Assembly (NCBI GenBank): GCA_020746105.1
Contig: CM036657.1
Coordinates: 6,998,644 to 7,062,643 of the forward strand
Reading direction: 5' to 3'
Length of the DNA: 64,000 nucleotides
DNA from: Trogon surrucura
Taxonomy: Eukaryota; Chordata; Aves; Trogoniformes; Trogonidae
Below the pieces are notes generated by a model. That model searched no databases. It was not told the origin of the DNA and saw nothing but the letters and a program-made list of their open reading frames with translations. This document shows, piece by piece, positions 1 through 10,821 of the stretch. Position numbers and translations under genes: made by a program. Numbering within the stretch: position 1 is the stretch's first letter; each line of letters starts with the position of its first letter.

Positions 1-863
1 CAAGGGGTTACAAAACAAGCTGGGCAACTAAGATTCCTGGTGTGAAAGTCAAGTTTGAAACTGTTGAATTGAAAAAACAGAGGAAAGAGCACAGACCATC
101 ACCCCAATGCACAGTGGGAAGAATTAACTGGCAGAAGAAGCATCCTTCATTTCAAGCATCATTGCACTGTTTACTAGGACACTGAAGCATCTGGTGACTT
201 CACTGGACAGACTGGATAGGGAAAGACCCAGGCTGTCTGCAAGAAGGCCCTGCTGGAAAACAAATACAAGTTAGCTGGAAAACAAATACAATCCAAAAAA
301 GTATTTTTTTAATATTATCATTCTTTTACTATTTTCTTCCACCTAGATGGGACACTTTCTTTTAACACGTGTTAAAAATGTATTATGGTCCACAAACCAC
401 TCACTCAAAAAACCCCCACATTTTCAAACACTCACTCTACACAGCTTGAGCATAACTTAATCACCACACTGTTGTTTCAGGTTCCTCAAGCACTTTCCAT
501 AACAGTGGATTAGCACCAGCTCAAACTCTTAAATCATCTGTAAGGTTGTTTCCCTGTCTGTCCAGCCAATATTTCAATGCTGTACTACTCAGCCCAGCAA
601 GCTAGGAGGTTTTAGCAATTAATCTGCTTGTCCATATTTACAGCCTGTCCAAGATGGCGTAAAAAATTGCTCTTGACTAACCTTATGACACCGTAAATTT
701 TACTGAAAGGAAGGCATGGGATGCATTGTAGTAAAAGCTGTACCAGAACAAAAGCTGAGTTCATTCCAACTATATAAAATAAATATATTTTGTAAGATTT
801 TAACAAAGACAACCACTACGGAAATAACTTGGATGGAACTGAGAACTGGAGCTTCGAACTCAC
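1..863. other. HAUS1 intron-like sequence inside the left arm
   Basis: AT-rich sequence without a convincing gene. By symmetry it equals 18,288-19,150, which lies just downstream of a HAUS1 exon in the right arm, so it is best read as inverted intron sequence. Short open frames here look fortuitous. Confidence 0.6.
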
Positions 864-906
864 CTTCTGCTTCATATTCTGTTGCCTGCTGATTCATATC
901 CTCTAT
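864..906 (-). pseudogene. HAUS1: Inverted duplicate of a HAUS1 internal exon
   Basis: On the minus strand a 43-nt exon is bounded by a TTTGCAG acceptor and a GTGAG donor. It encodes IEDMNQQATEYEAE, which matches the early HAUS1 segment that reads IEDLKQKASEYESE in human (from memory). HAUS1 is a coiled-coil subunit of the augmin complex, which recruits gamma-tubulin to spindle microtubules. This copy sits in the left palindrome arm. Any following exons would lie beyond the left window edge, so whether a second inverted HAUS1 exists there cannot be seen. Confidence 0.8.
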
Positions 907-941
907 CTGCAAAGAAACATCCCTGTCTCTGGCTTCATTGC

Positions 942-1523
942 TGTATTGGGTCAGACTGAGGTGGAGTTAATCTTCCCACAGCAACTCTCTCCGTGCTGTG
1001 TTTCTTGGAGCGGTAGCTAGAAGGGTGTTGATAGCACCCCAGTGTTTTGGCTACTGCTAAGCGGTGCCCACACAGCACCAAGGCTGTGGTTTGATGTTCT
1101 CCCAGTAGTAGGTTGGGTGTGATCAACATCTTGGGAGGAGATACAGCCGGGCCAGCTGACCCAAATTGATCACAGGGGTATTCCATACCATATGACGTCA
1201 GCTCAGATATAAAGGGAGAAGGCAGAGGGAAGTGGGGGGGGCATTCGCTGTTTGTGTTTGTCCTCCGGAGAAACCGTTACGCGTGTTGGAGCCCTGCTTC
1301 CTGGGAAAGCGGCCGGACATCGCCCGCCGATGGGAAGCAGAGAATAATCTTTGTTCCATTCTGCTTTGCTTCTGCGCGCGGCAATTGCTATATTAAACTG
1401 CTTTTTATCTTAACCCCCGGGCCTCTTGTTACATCTCACCTCTCCCCTGTCCATCTAAAAAAAGGGGAGTGATAGAGCGGCTTTGGTGAGCTCCTGGCCT
1501 CCAGCCAGGGCCAAACCACCACA
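942..1523 (+). mobile_element. Solo LTR, left-arm copy
   Basis: A 582-bp element begins TGTATTGGGTC and ends CCACCACA. It is flanked by ATTGC and GTTGC, an imperfect 5-bp target duplication. A perfect CRE palindrome TGACGTCA lies at 1,193-1,200, just upstream of a TATAAAG box near 1,208, so promoter sequence is preserved. The length and the TG...CA ends fit an avian ERVL-type LTR. No internal retroviral sequence is attached. The same LTR lies at 17,628-18,209 in the other arm. Confidence 0.8.
1193..1200 (+). promoter_or_regulatory. CRE palindrome in solo LTR
   Basis: Perfect TGACGTCA (CREB/ATF site) placed about 10 bp upstream of the LTR TATA box. A second copy lies at 17,951-17,958 in the right arm. 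Confidence 0.6.
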
Positions 1524-1939
1524 GTTGCATTCTACAAGCTCTTACAAGGTATCAACTGTCCTTGCATTTACTTTGTACTGTGGAATAGGCCGATTCCCAT
1601 ATATTTTCTTTGGCCATAAAGTAACCTGCCAGAGAAGGCAAGAAAAGAGTAAATGGTCAAGTGAAATGACAGAAGAGAGCTGACAGATGTGAGAAATGTA
1701 AAGTGCTGCAAGCTCTGTGTTCCTGAAGAAAAATTCCTACTACATCAGTCGAGGCATGAGTAGAAAAAGAGGAGACAAGTTCCTTTGTCTCTTCTTCAAA
1801 TGCCCTCTGTAGTTTAGAAAACCATTTCCCTTTTAATCTTCTTCATTTCTGAAAAAGAAGGTCAGCAATTGGAGAAAGATTATCACAATGCTCTCAGGTG
1901 GCACTAGAAGATTAAATTATGACTGGTAATAATTGAACA
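1524..1939. other. Unassigned spacer in the left arm
   Basis: About 400 bp between the solo LTR and the first Tc1 fragment, with no recognisable gene or repeat. Probably HAUS1 intron, or the flank into which the Tc1 element inserted. Confidence 0.4.
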
Positions 1940-2050
1940 GACGTTAGGTGATGCAACAGGACAATGACTCAAAACAACGGAGCAAGTCCACAACAGAATG
2001 GCTTCAGAAAAACAAAATCTGCCTTTTGGAGTGGCCAAGTCAGAGCCTAA
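1940..2050 (+). mobile_element. Short Tc1 transposase fragment, left arm
   Basis: About 110 bp resemble 3,190-3,300 of the adjacent Tc1 element. Both contain the run around GATGCAACAGGACA and the segment encoding LLEWPS. It lies directly upstream of the main Tc1 terminal repeat and in the same orientation, so it is a separate relic or local duplicate. A copy lies at about 17,101-17,211 in the right arm. Confidence 0.7.
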
Positions 2051-2481
2051 CAAAATGACAAAGCCACCTAAATAAAATAATTGCTTTCTTTTCAGGGTGC
2101 CTGTGCAGATCATACAGTTGCAAGAAAAAGTATGTGAACCTTTTGGAATTTCATGGTGTTCTGCATTAATTTATCCTAAAATGTGATCTAACCGTCATCT
2201 AAGTCAAGAGTACTGACAAACAGAATGTACCTAAATAATAACACGAACCCAGTTCTGATCCTCCATGTCTTTATTGAACACGCTCATTCAACATTCAAAA
2301 TGCTAGTGGAGAAAGTAAGCGAACCCTTGAGCTGACCTCAGAAAAGCTAATCGGAGTCAGCCTAACCTGGAGTCTTGTTAAGAAAAGGAGTTTGGAGGTG
2401 TGGGCTAGAGCTATGTTGACTGAGAAAAACCACTCAAACTTTCTGAGTTTGCTCCGCACAAGATGTATGCTTCTGTGAGCC

Positions 2482-3447
2482 ATGCCTCACCAAAAAGAGC
2501 TTTCAGAGGATCTACGATCAAGAATTGTTGTTTTACATAAAGCTGGAAAGGGTTGCAAAGTGATTTCAAAGACCTTAGGAATTCACCAGTCTACAGTTAG
2601 GCAAACGATCTACAAATGGAGACACTTTGGGGCTGTGGCTACTCTAGCAAGAAGTGGGCGCCCAGTCCAAATGACCCCAAGAGCACAACGAAGACTCATC
2701 AGTGAGGTAAAGAAACAACCCCGAGTGACAGCCAAAGAGTTGAAGGCATCGTTGGAACTGCCTAACATCTGTGTTCATGAGTCTACAGTATGTAAAACAT
2801 TGCACAAGCAGGGTGTCTGTGGCAGGACACCACGAAGGAAGGCGCTGCTTGCTACAAAGAACATTGCTGCACGCCTGAAGTTTGCGAAAGAGCACATTGA
2901 CACTGCACAGTGATACTGGCAAAATGTTTTGTGGACTGATGAGACAAAGACTGAACTATGTGGAAAGAACACGCAGCACTACATCTGGCGTAAAAAGGGC
3001 ACTGCATATCATCATGAAGACATCATCCCAACCGTAAAGTCTGGTGGAGGAAACATCATGATTTGGGCCTGCTTTGCTGCATCAGAGCCTGGCCAGCTTG
3101 CAGTCATTGAGGGGAAGAGGAATTCCCAAGTGTATGAAAAACTTCTTCAGGATAATGTGAGAATGTCTGTACGTCAGCTGAAACTCTGAAGATGTTGGGT
3201 GATGCAACAGGACAGCGACGCAAAACACCAGAGCAAGCCCACAACAGAATGACTTCAGAAAAACAAAACCTGCCTTTTGGAGTGGCCAAGTCAGAGCCCA
3301 GACCTCAACCCAACAGAGATGCTGTGGAATGACTTGGAGAGAGCCATACCCATGAGACGTCCAAAGAATATGACAGAGCTAAAGCAGTTCTGCCAGGAAG
3401 AATGGGCTAAAATCCCTCCTGAAGGATGTGCAGCTCTGACCCACAGC
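2482..3447 (+). pseudogene. Tc1 transposase, broken
   Basis: The DNA-binding region, about 143 residues from a start at 2,482, contains two helix-turn-helix-like segments (DLRSRIVVLHKAGKG; TLGIHQSTVRQTIYKW). After an in-frame stop at 2,911 the catalytic half follows: LWTDETK with the first Asp, MQQDSD with the second, and [15 protein letters not shown] with the Glu, consistent with the DD34E triad of Tc1 transposases. Further lesions are a frame change near 3,189 and a TGA near 3,250. The C-terminus is cut off by CR1 at about 3,448. The protein would have cut and pasted its element through the terminal repeats and is now inactive. Confidence 0.88.
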
Positions 3448-3448
3448 T

Positions 3449-3552
3449 ACAGGAAGGATGACCCGGGTAACTACAGACCAGTCAGCCTCACCTCCATCCC
3501 TGGAAAGGTGATGGAACATCTTATCCTTGGCGCTGTCTCTAGGATAAGAAGG
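3449..3552 (+). mobile_element. CR1-A LINE, upstream piece
   Basis: Starts inside CR1 ORF2 and encodes [20 protein letters not shown], the conserved approach to the reverse transcriptase core. It joins in sense with 4,889 onward after the ERVL LTR is removed. Ten bp present in the right arm at this point (around 15,595-15,605) are missing near 3,544. Confidence 0.85.
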
Positions 3553-4095
3553 TGTCCTGGGTTTAGCTAAAAACCCAGTCCTGTTTAGAGCTTTTTACTT
3601 TCCAGTTTAGTGTCTTCTAAAAGGCTGCACGTTCTGAAGTCAGCAGCATGTTTTTGCAGACAGTGCGTGCTACTGGCAGTGGTAACACCTGATGTTTACA
3701 GTCACTGCCTGGGACTGGGATGCAGAAAGGTTCTTGCTGATACTTATTCCTGTAGTGACCAAGGCCACTGCTGGCTCTTGTGTGCCACGCTGGGGGTGCT
3801 GGGTAGTAAAAGGGGGCACAAGGAAGTAAAAGGTTGCACCTCCGGGGGGTAACAGACAGGACAGGTGACCAACGAGAGTATTCCATCCCATATACGTCAT
3901 ATTTAGTACAAATTGAGTGATCACGAGAGTTTCGTCCCTTTTGTTCGTCCCTGTCTTCGCCTCTTTCGCCCCTTTTCTGCAATGGCCGGTGTCCAGAGAG
4001 GACTCCATCGGACCTCCTGATTTTGATCCGGATCCTGAGTTCCCGAATCCAGCTCCCTGTATCCAGCTCCCTGCCGCCGCTGAGCCTGGGGTTTC

Positions 4096-4469
4096 TCTAG
4101 AAGGGTCCCTTCGGAGAGCCAGCCAAGTAACGACCATCCCACCAATATGGCTGCAAGTCGTCCTCCCTTTATTGCTCCAGACAGCTCAATATATACAGTT
4201 AAGCAGTGTCCACGCGCCTGCCCCTTAACAGAGTTGGTCAGTTACAGGTTTACACGCGCCAGCGTTTTATTGGATAGTGCCATTCAGCTATGCAGGTGGC
4301 TCTCGCCCCCCCTTCTCCCCCTGGCAAGGCTCTTGCAAAACAGCTGCACCTCCTCCTCTCCGTGCCCCAAGGCAGCTCCAAGGACAGAGCCTTTGTTTAG
4401 GCCTAAGATGGGTTGTCCAAAACCTTTAAAGGGATACCGCGCCTCTGCTCCACAAGAAATTCCTCTACA
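4096..4469 (-). mobile_element. ERVK solo LTR nested in ERVL LTR
   Basis: On the minus strand it starts TGTAGAGGAATTTC and ends CCCTTCTAGA, 374 bp. It is flanked by a perfect 6-bp duplication GGTTTC (4,090-4,095 and 4,470-4,475), as expected for betaretrovirus-like integration. The 4,096-~4,226 part is shared with the right arm and the rest is not, so this LTR marks the inner limit of the palindrome. Confidence 0.9.
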
Positions 4470-4606
4470 GGTTTCCCCAGTGCCTCCTGCTCTGCAGCAC
4501 CAGTGGTGACTGCTATCGGGGGAGGGAGTTGGGTTTGATATCGGGCTGCTATCTGTAGTCGTATATAGTTCTTTACTTTTATCTTTTCACCATTATTTCC
4601 ATTATT

Positions 4607-4738
4607 TGATTCCCGTTCGGTTCTCACGTGTTGCCTGAGCTAGTCGAGAGGTGGCATCCCTGGCTATAACAGGGAGGTTGGATTAAATGATCTCTAAGGT
4701 CCCTTCCAGCCTAGGCCATTCTATGATTCTATGATTCT
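4607..4738 (+). mobile_element. 5'-truncated tRNA-CR1 SINE
   Basis: Begins at the B-box half of a tRNA-like head (TGATTCCCGTTCGGTTCTC) and continues into a CR1-type 3' tail ending ATTCTATGATTCTATGATTCT. The same composite occurs more completely on the minus strand at 32,660-32,832 and 37,750-37,930. Such SINEs depend on CR1 reverse transcriptase, which recognises the shared 3' end. Confidence 0.75.
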
Positions 4739-4888
4739 AAAGCTGTTCTAGTTTTTTTTCTTCTCTAACCCGTAAGTCTCTCTGCCTCATTCCCTTTTCT
4801 CTTCCCATTTGGGGGGGGGGGGGAAGAGGGGGTTAGAGAGCGTCTGTCTGCGTTAGCGGCCAGCCCAGCCCTAACCCGCGACAGAAGG

Positions 4889-6147
4889 TTATTAGGAGCA
4901 GTCAGCATGGCTTTGCCAAGGGGAAGTCATGTTTGACCAACCTGAGAGCCTTTTATGAAGACATAACCAGGTGGATGATGGTGGCCGTGCAGTGGATGTG
5001 GTCTATCTGGATATCAGCAAGGCATTTGATACCATCTCCCACAGCATCCTCAGAGGTAAACTGAGGAAGTGTGGTCTGGATGACCAAGTAGTGAGGTGGG
5101 TGGCTAATTGGTTGAAGGGAAGAAGCCAGAGAGTTGTGGTCAATGGGGCAGAGTCTGGCTGGATGCCTGTGTCTAGTGGGGTCCCTCAGGGGTCAGTGCT
5201 CAGGCCGGTGCTGTTCAATATATTCATCAGTGACCTGGACGAGGGATTAGAGAGTGTTGTCAGCAAGTTTGCTGATGACACGAAACTGGGAGGAGTGGTT
5301 GACACCCCAGCAGGCTGTGCAGCCATTCAGAGAGACCCAGACAGGCTGGAGGGCTGGGCGGGGAGAAATTTAATTAAATACAACAAGGGCAAGTGTAGAG
5401 TTTTGCACCTGGGAAAGAACAACCCCATGTGCCAGTACAGGTTGGGGACTGCCCTGCTGGAGAGCAGCGCAGGGGAAAGGGACCTGGGGGTTCTGGTGGA
5501 CAGCAGGATGCCCATGAGCCAGCAATGTGCCCTCGTGGCCAAGAAGGCCAATGGCATCCTGGGGTGTATTAGAAGGGGAGTAGCTAGTCGGTCGAGAGAG
5601 GTCCTCCTGCCCCTCTACTCTGCCCTGGTGAGGCCACATCTGGAATATTGTGTCCAGTTCTGGGCCCCTCAGTTCAAGAAGGACAGGGAGCTGCTTGAGA
5701 GAGTCCAGTGCAGAGCCACAAAGATGGTGAAGGGAGTGGAACATCTCCCTGATGAGGAAAGGCTGAGGGAGCTGGGTCTCTTTAGCTTGGAGAAGAGGAG
5801 GCTGAGGGGTGACCTCATTAATGTTTATAAATATGTCAAGGGGGAGTGTCAGGAGGACGGTGCCAGGCTCTTTTCAGGGACGTCCATTGACAGGACAAGG
5901 GGCAATGGGTTCCAACTGGAACATAGGAGGTTCCACAAAAATATTAGAAAAAACTTTTTCACTGTGAGGGTGACAGAGCACTGGAACAGGCTGCCCAGGG
6001 AGGTTGTGGAGTCTCCTTCTCTGGAGACTGGACACGTTCCTGTGCGATCTACTGTAGGTGATCCTGCTCTGGCAGGGGGGTTGGACTAGATGATCTTTTG
6101 AGGTCCCTTCCAACCCCTGACATTCTGTGATTCTGTGACTCTGTGAT
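4889..6147 (+). mobile_element. CR1-A LINE, main ORF2 piece and 3' end
   Basis: A 372-codon open frame at 4,971-6,089 covers the reverse transcriptase and C-terminal part of CR1 ORF2: [20 protein letters not shown], and the catalytic FADDTKLGG. It ends in the CR1 3' signature, ATTCTGTGATTCTGTGA. The N-terminal part of ORF2 and all of ORF1 are missing, a typical 5' truncation. The element sits inside the Tc1 transposon. Confidence 0.92.
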
Positions 6148-6401
6148 TATTGCTGCCAAGGGAGGTCAACCAGTCATTGATTCCAAGGGTTCACTTACTT
6201 TTTCCAGTGGCATTTTGACTGTTGAATGAGTGTGTTCAATAAAGACATGGAGGATCAGAATTGGTTTTGTGTCGTTATTTTAGGCACATTCTCTTTGTCA
6301 TTACTCTTGACTCGGATGGCGGTTAAATCATATTTTTTGACAAATCAATGCAGAACACCATGAAATTCCAAAAGATTCACATACTTTTTCTTGCAGTCGT
6401 A

Positions 6402-6666
6402 TATTGCACACAGCAAACAGCACCCTGAACTATTCTGGGAAGAAAACCATCAAGCCCTTAGAAGCAAACAGCACTCATTATATGTAGATGAAAACTAATG
6501 TGGCAAAGAAGGACAAGTTCACGAACGAAGGAGGAATTGTATCTTTCTGCCACTCCTGTGAGAAAGTCTTGAAAGGCAACAACTTCAGGTACCCAAAACC
6601 TTCATATCCCAGCATTATTAAGCATAAGCTTATGCCTAAAGGTCAGTGAACCTGGGCTGTTGCTAG
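6402..6666. other. Unassigned spacer
   Basis: About 265 bp between the Tc1 3' end and the ERVK-1 5' LTR. No gene, repeat or RNA signature recognised. Confidence 0.4.
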
Positions 6667-7012
6667 TGTAGGGGAATTTCTTGTGGAGCAAGGGTGCGGT
6701 ATCCCTTTAAAGGTGTGGACAACCCATCTTAGGCCTAAACAAAGGCTCTGTCCTTGGAGCTGCCTTGGGGCAGGGAGAGGAGGAGGTTTTATCTGTTTTG
6801 TGAAGAGCCTTGCCGGGGGGGGGTGTGGGAAGAAGGGGGAGCGAGAGCCGCCTGCATAGCTGAATGGCACTACCCAATGAAACGCTGGCGCGTGTAAACA
6901 CTGTTTAACTGTATATATTGAGCTGTCTGGAGCAATAAAGGGAGAACAACTTGTAACCATATCAGTGGGATTTGTCGTTGTCTTGACCGGCTCTCCGAAG
7001 GGACCCTCTTCA
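6667..7012 (+). repeat. ERVK-1 5' LTR
   Basis: TGTAGGGGAATTTC to CCCTCTTCA, with AATAAAG near 6,940. Shorter than its sister LTRs (346 versus about 400 bp). The primer-binding site TGGCACCCCAACAGG just downstream is a mutated lysine-tRNA site. Confidence 0.85.
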
Positions 7013-7035
7013 TCTGGCACCCCAACAGGCTTAAA

Positions 7036-7539
7036 ATGGGGAATTGCTTGAATGCGGATTCCTTGAATACGGAAAGACTCCGAAGCATCGGACGTGAGCC
7101 GATTTGGGAGCTGGAGAGCCGGAGGCAGAAGAATTCCAGGAGTGACCAAAAGGGCACCGGAGACCAGAGCTTGAGCGGCCGATCAAGCCCCTGCCAAGGT
7201 AAGACCGCGATGGAAACGGACGCGGCAACTCGCCTCCTTGTTGATATACTCTCTAAGAGAGGAGAAAAAGTAAAGGAGCGAGATGTATTGGCCCTGATCC
7301 AATGGGCTTGGAAGCGGGAGAAAATGAACGACCCGTCATTAATCTTTAGTTCCACGGAATGGCGTGAAGTAGGAAATTTATTGTGGGACTGTACTTTAGG
7401 GGGAGGAAAAGAAGGAAAAGAAGCGAAAGGATTAGGAACTGTTTGGAAAACCGTAATACGCACTCTAGAAATCACGCAAGCAGAAAATAAAGTTGTCGCG
7501 GCGGCAATCGAAGCGTTGGGGGGAGGGCAGGAAAAGTAA
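7036..7539 (+). pseudogene. gag: ERVK-1 gag matrix region
   Basis: A 167-codon open frame that includes METDAATRLLVDILSKRGE from about 7,210. This is the same N-terminal Gag protein found in mosaics M1 and M2, where the equivalent start is at 20,382. It is Lys/Glu-rich and resembles the betaretroviral matrix domain, which targets Gag to the membrane. Reading continues degraded toward 7,890, where CR1-B interrupts it. The upstream extension to 7,036 is probably untranslated leader. Confidence 0.75.
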
Positions 7540-7889
7540 AAGGCAAAGGAAGAAACCCCCTGCTCGTCCCGACTGGCGACATTTTTTCGGATAGGACAGA
7601 CACGCCCCATGAAGGGTACAACGGCCCCGGTGTGCTCCTCTTTGAAAGACTTGTTGCAAAAAAGCGAAAAGGAGAACATTCCCCTGCCAACGCCGGTTGT
7701 AACTGATCAGGAGGCCTGTAATAAACACCCACAACAGTGTCTCCCCTAATGGCCTGCCCCTTAATCCTTATCCACAAGGTTTCAACTCACTCTTTATCTG
7801 CCCCCAGGAAGAGCTTGATACATTCCAGTTGCTCACTCATATAAAGAACAACTCCACCACCTCAATTACTCTGCAAGCAGAATTGCAAC

Positions 7890-10072
7890 CCTGGACTTTG
7901 CCAAGGCAAACTTTGGATTTTTCAAGCAATTAGTAGAGAAAATCCCATGGGCAAGGCTGTTTGAAGGTAAAGGGGCCCAAGATAGTTGGTTAGCGTTCAG
8001 GGACTGCTTCTACCGTGCTCAAGATCAGAGCATCCCGACACGTAGGAAGTCAAGGAAGGGAGCCAGGAGACCTGCGTGGCTAAACGGGGATCTGCTGGGT
8101 AAGCTCAAGGGCAAGAGGAGAATTTACAGCTCTTGGAAGGCGGGGCTGGCCACTTGGGAAGAATATAAGGCTGTTGTCCGAGGGTGTAGGGAGGCAACTA
8201 GGAAAGCAAAGGCCTCCCTAGAATTGAACCTGGCGAGAGGGGTCAAGGACAACAGGAAGAGCTTTTTCAAATACGTGGCAGATAAAACTAACACCAGAGG
8301 CAAGGTAGGCCCACTGAAGAATGAGGTGGGTGCCTTGGTGACAGATGATACAGAGAAGGCAGAGTTACTGAATGCCTTCTTTGCCTCTGTCTACCCTGCT
8401 GGAGGCTGTCCTGAGGAGCCCCGTTCCCCTGAGGCCCCAGAGGAAGTCAGGGCAGTGGAGGAGTTTGCTGTAGTCGATGAGGACTGGGTTAGGGACCAAT
8501 TAAGCAATCTGGACATCCATAAATCCATGGGTCCAGACGGGATGCATCCACGGGTGCTGAGGGAGCTGGCTGATGTCATTGCTAGACCACTCTCCATCAT
8601 CTTTGCCAAGTCTTGGGAGACGGGAGAGGTGCCTGAGGACTGGAGGGAAGCAAATGTCACTCCAGTCTTCAAAAAGGGCAAGAAGGAGGACCTGGGTAAC
8701 TATAGACCGGTCAGCCTCACCTCCATCCCTGGGAAAGTGATGGAACGACTTATCCTTGGTGCCATCTCAAGGCATATCAAGGATAAGAGGGTCATTAGAG
8801 ACAGTCAACATGGCTTCACCAAGGGGAAGTCGTGCTTGACTAACCTCATAGCCTTTTACGAGGATATAACAAGGTGGATAGATGATGGCAGAGCGGTGGA
8901 TGTGGTCTACCTTGACTTCAGTAAAGCATTTGACACAGTCTCCCACAGCATCCTTGCTGCTAAACTGAGGAAGTGTGGTCTAGACTCTCGGGTAGTGAGG
9001 TGGACTGCGAACTGGCTAAGGGGAAGAAGCCAAAGAGTCGTGGTCAATGGGGCGGAGTCTGGTTGGAGGCCTGTATCCAATGGAGTCCCTCAAGGGTCGG
9101 TACTGGGACCGGTATTATTCAATATATTCATCGATGACTTGGATGAGGGACTAGAGAGTACTATCAGCAAGTTTGCTGATGACACCAAGCTGGGAGGAGT
9201 GGCTGACGTACCAGAAGGCTGTGCTGCCATCCAGCGAGACCTGGACAGGCTGGAGAGTTGGGCGGGGAAAAATTTAATGAAATATAACAAGGGCAAGTGT
9301 AGAGTCTTGCATCTGGGTAGGAACAACCCCAGGTTCCAGTATAAGTTGGGGAATGACTTATTAGAGAGCAGTGTAGGGGAAAGGGACCTGGGAGTCTTGG
9401 TGGACAGCAGGATGACCATGAGCCAGCAGTGTGCCCTTGTGGCCAGGAAGGCCAATGGCATCCTGGGGTGTATTAGAAGGGGGGTGGTTAGTAGGTCGAG
9501 AGAGGTTCTCCTTCCCCTCTACTCTGCCCTGGTGAGACCCCATCTGCAATATTGTGTCCAGTTCTGGGCCCCTCAGTTCAAGAAAGACAGGGAACTGCTG
9601 GAGAGAGTCCAGCGCAGGGCAACTAGGATGATTCAGGGAGTGGAGCATCTCCCTTATGAGGAAAGGCTGAGGGAGCTGGGGCTCTTTAGTTTGGAGAAGA
9701 GGAGGCTGAGGGGTGACCTCATTAATGTTTATAAATATATCAAGGGTGAGTGTCACGAGGATGGAGCCAGGCTCTTCTCGGTGACAACCACTGATAGGAC
9801 AAGGGGTAATGGGCTGAAACTGGAACATAAGAGGTTCCGCTTAAACTCGAGAAGAAACTTCTTCTCAGTGAGGGTGACGGAACACTGGAACAGGCTTCCC
9901 AGGGAGGTTGTGGAGTCTCCTTCTCTGGAGACATTCAAGACCTGCCTGGACACGTTCTTATGTAGCATTATCTAGGCGTTCCTGCTCCGGCAGGGGGATT
10001 GGACTTGATGATCTTTCGAGGTCCCTTCCAATCCCTAATATTCTATGATTCTATGATTCTATGATTCTATGA
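7890..10072 (+). mobile_element. CR1-B LINE inserted in ERVK-1 gag
   Basis: A 583-codon open frame at 8,224-9,975 encodes CR1 ORF2 from the inter-domain region through the reverse transcriptase ([40 protein letters not shown]) to the C-terminus. Upstream, about 7,890-8,223, ORF2 reading continues with a frame break. The 3' end has four copies of an ATTCTATG-type repeat at about 10,040-10,072. 5'-truncated, with no endonuclease. The intact RT frame makes it the best preserved RT segment among the CR1s here. Confidence 0.93.
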
Positions 10073-10251
10073 CTGGTAGCGGAAATTATGCCACCACCGC
10101 AACCCAACTGACGTATCCGACTATCATGCATCAAGTTTCTCAGACTCTGGCTCATCGAGCGCTGTTATCAGTCCCAGAAAAGAAAAAATCACCCCCGTAT
10201 GCAACGGTATGACAAGGGACGACCGAGCCATTTAATCAAATTGTTGATCGA

Positions 10252-10821
10252 TTGTCTGCTGCCATAAAGGACGCTCCCGAGTTAACTGAGCCGCTGCAAG
10301 AACACTTGTTCCGTCCACTTGCTTTTGAAAATTCCAATTCAAGTACTAAAGCCATTTTGGCCACGTTACCACAGGGCGCGGGAGTGGATGAAATGTTATT
10401 ACGAGCATCACGAGCAGAACAAAGCAGCCAAGCTGCAGCCTTTACTGCGGCCATGCAAGGTGCCATTGAAAGGCAAGGACATGTGATCACAGCTGCTTTA
10501 TCCAGAAGGAAAAACAGCTTGTCTGGTAATCCAAAGAAAAAAGCAGCCAATGGGCCAGCAGCGGGACCGTGCTTTCGCTGCGGAGAATCCGGACACTGGA
10601 GAAGAACATGCCAAAAGACTGTATGGTGTCACATATGTAACAGTGACGCCCATGCTACTGTGGCATGGTGGAAGTCAGAAAACTACAAGCGCAGCGCACA
10701 GGGGCCGCGCGCCAAGATGCAAATCAGCGCCCAACCTCAACCGAAGCCACAGACGGTTTCCTACAACGAAACAAACCCGCTACCTGGGGAAGCCTCGGCA
10801 TGGATGTGGCAACCGCAGTAG
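10252..10821 (+). pseudogene. gag: ERVK-1 gag capsid C-terminus and nucleocapsid
   Basis: Begins within capsid (FNQIVDRLSAAI, a major-homology-region-like segment upstream of the first Met). It contains one standard zinc knuckle, CFRCGESGHWRRTC, and a second, CHICNSDAHATVAW, whose last cysteine position is tryptophan. A stop lies just upstream at about 10,210. These domains package the genomic RNA. The frame overlaps the dUTPase-protease frame in the -1 register. Confidence 0.88.

Larger units (their letters stand above)
1..4226. repeat. Left arm of large palindrome
   Basis: This segment is the reverse complement of about 14,915-19,150. Positions pair so that the two coordinates sum to 19,151 up to about 3,540. 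From there to about 4,226 the sum is 19,141, because 10 bp around 3,544 are missing from this arm. Open frames in the two arms translate identically except for isolated single-base differences. Base 1 pairs with 19,150, so the arm must continue left of the window. It carries an inverted copy of a HAUS1 exon, a solo LTR, Tc1 sequence, a CR1 start and an ERVL LTR. Confidence 0.95.
3553..4883 (+). mobile_element. ERVL solo LTR carrying a nested LTR and a SINE
   Basis: Starts TGTCCTGGG and ends CGCGACA, with a perfect 5-bp target duplication GAAGG at 3,548-3,552 and 4,884-4,888. The surrounding CR1 reading resumes after the duplication. Two later insertions lie inside: an antisense ERVK LTR at 4,096-4,469 and a 5'-truncated SINE at about 4,607-4,738. 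Sister copies of this LTR are the 5' LTR of ERVL-1 (25,667-26,497) and the solo LTR at 51,764-52,578. Confidence 0.9.
2115..6399 (+). mobile_element. Tc1/mariner DNA transposon with nested insertions
   Basis: Terminal inverted repeats begin CAGTTGCAAGAAAAAG at 2,115 and end with the near reverse complement at 6,399. Both ends are flanked by TA (2,113-2,114 and 6,400-6,401), the Tc1/mariner target site. Tc1 sequence occupies about 2,115-3,448 and 6,148-6,399. The middle is a CR1 (3,449-6,147) that is itself split by an ERVL LTR. The transposase is broken. The right arm holds only the 5' part, about 15,703-17,036. Confidence 0.88.

Noticed and set aside
3917..4509. Pro/Ser-rich open frames in the palindrome arm
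   Set aside because: They fall in ERVL and ERVK LTR sequence and recur wherever the same LTR occurs (for example 14,913-15,224), without coding signatures.
6402..6666. Zinc-finger-like CHSCEK exon
   Set aside because: A single CxxC with no partner residues, no splice sites and no open frame of useful length.
10040..10072. CRISPR-like or satellite array of ATTCTATG units
   Set aside because: This is the normal short 3' repeat of avian CR1 LINEs and appears at the end of each CR1 here.
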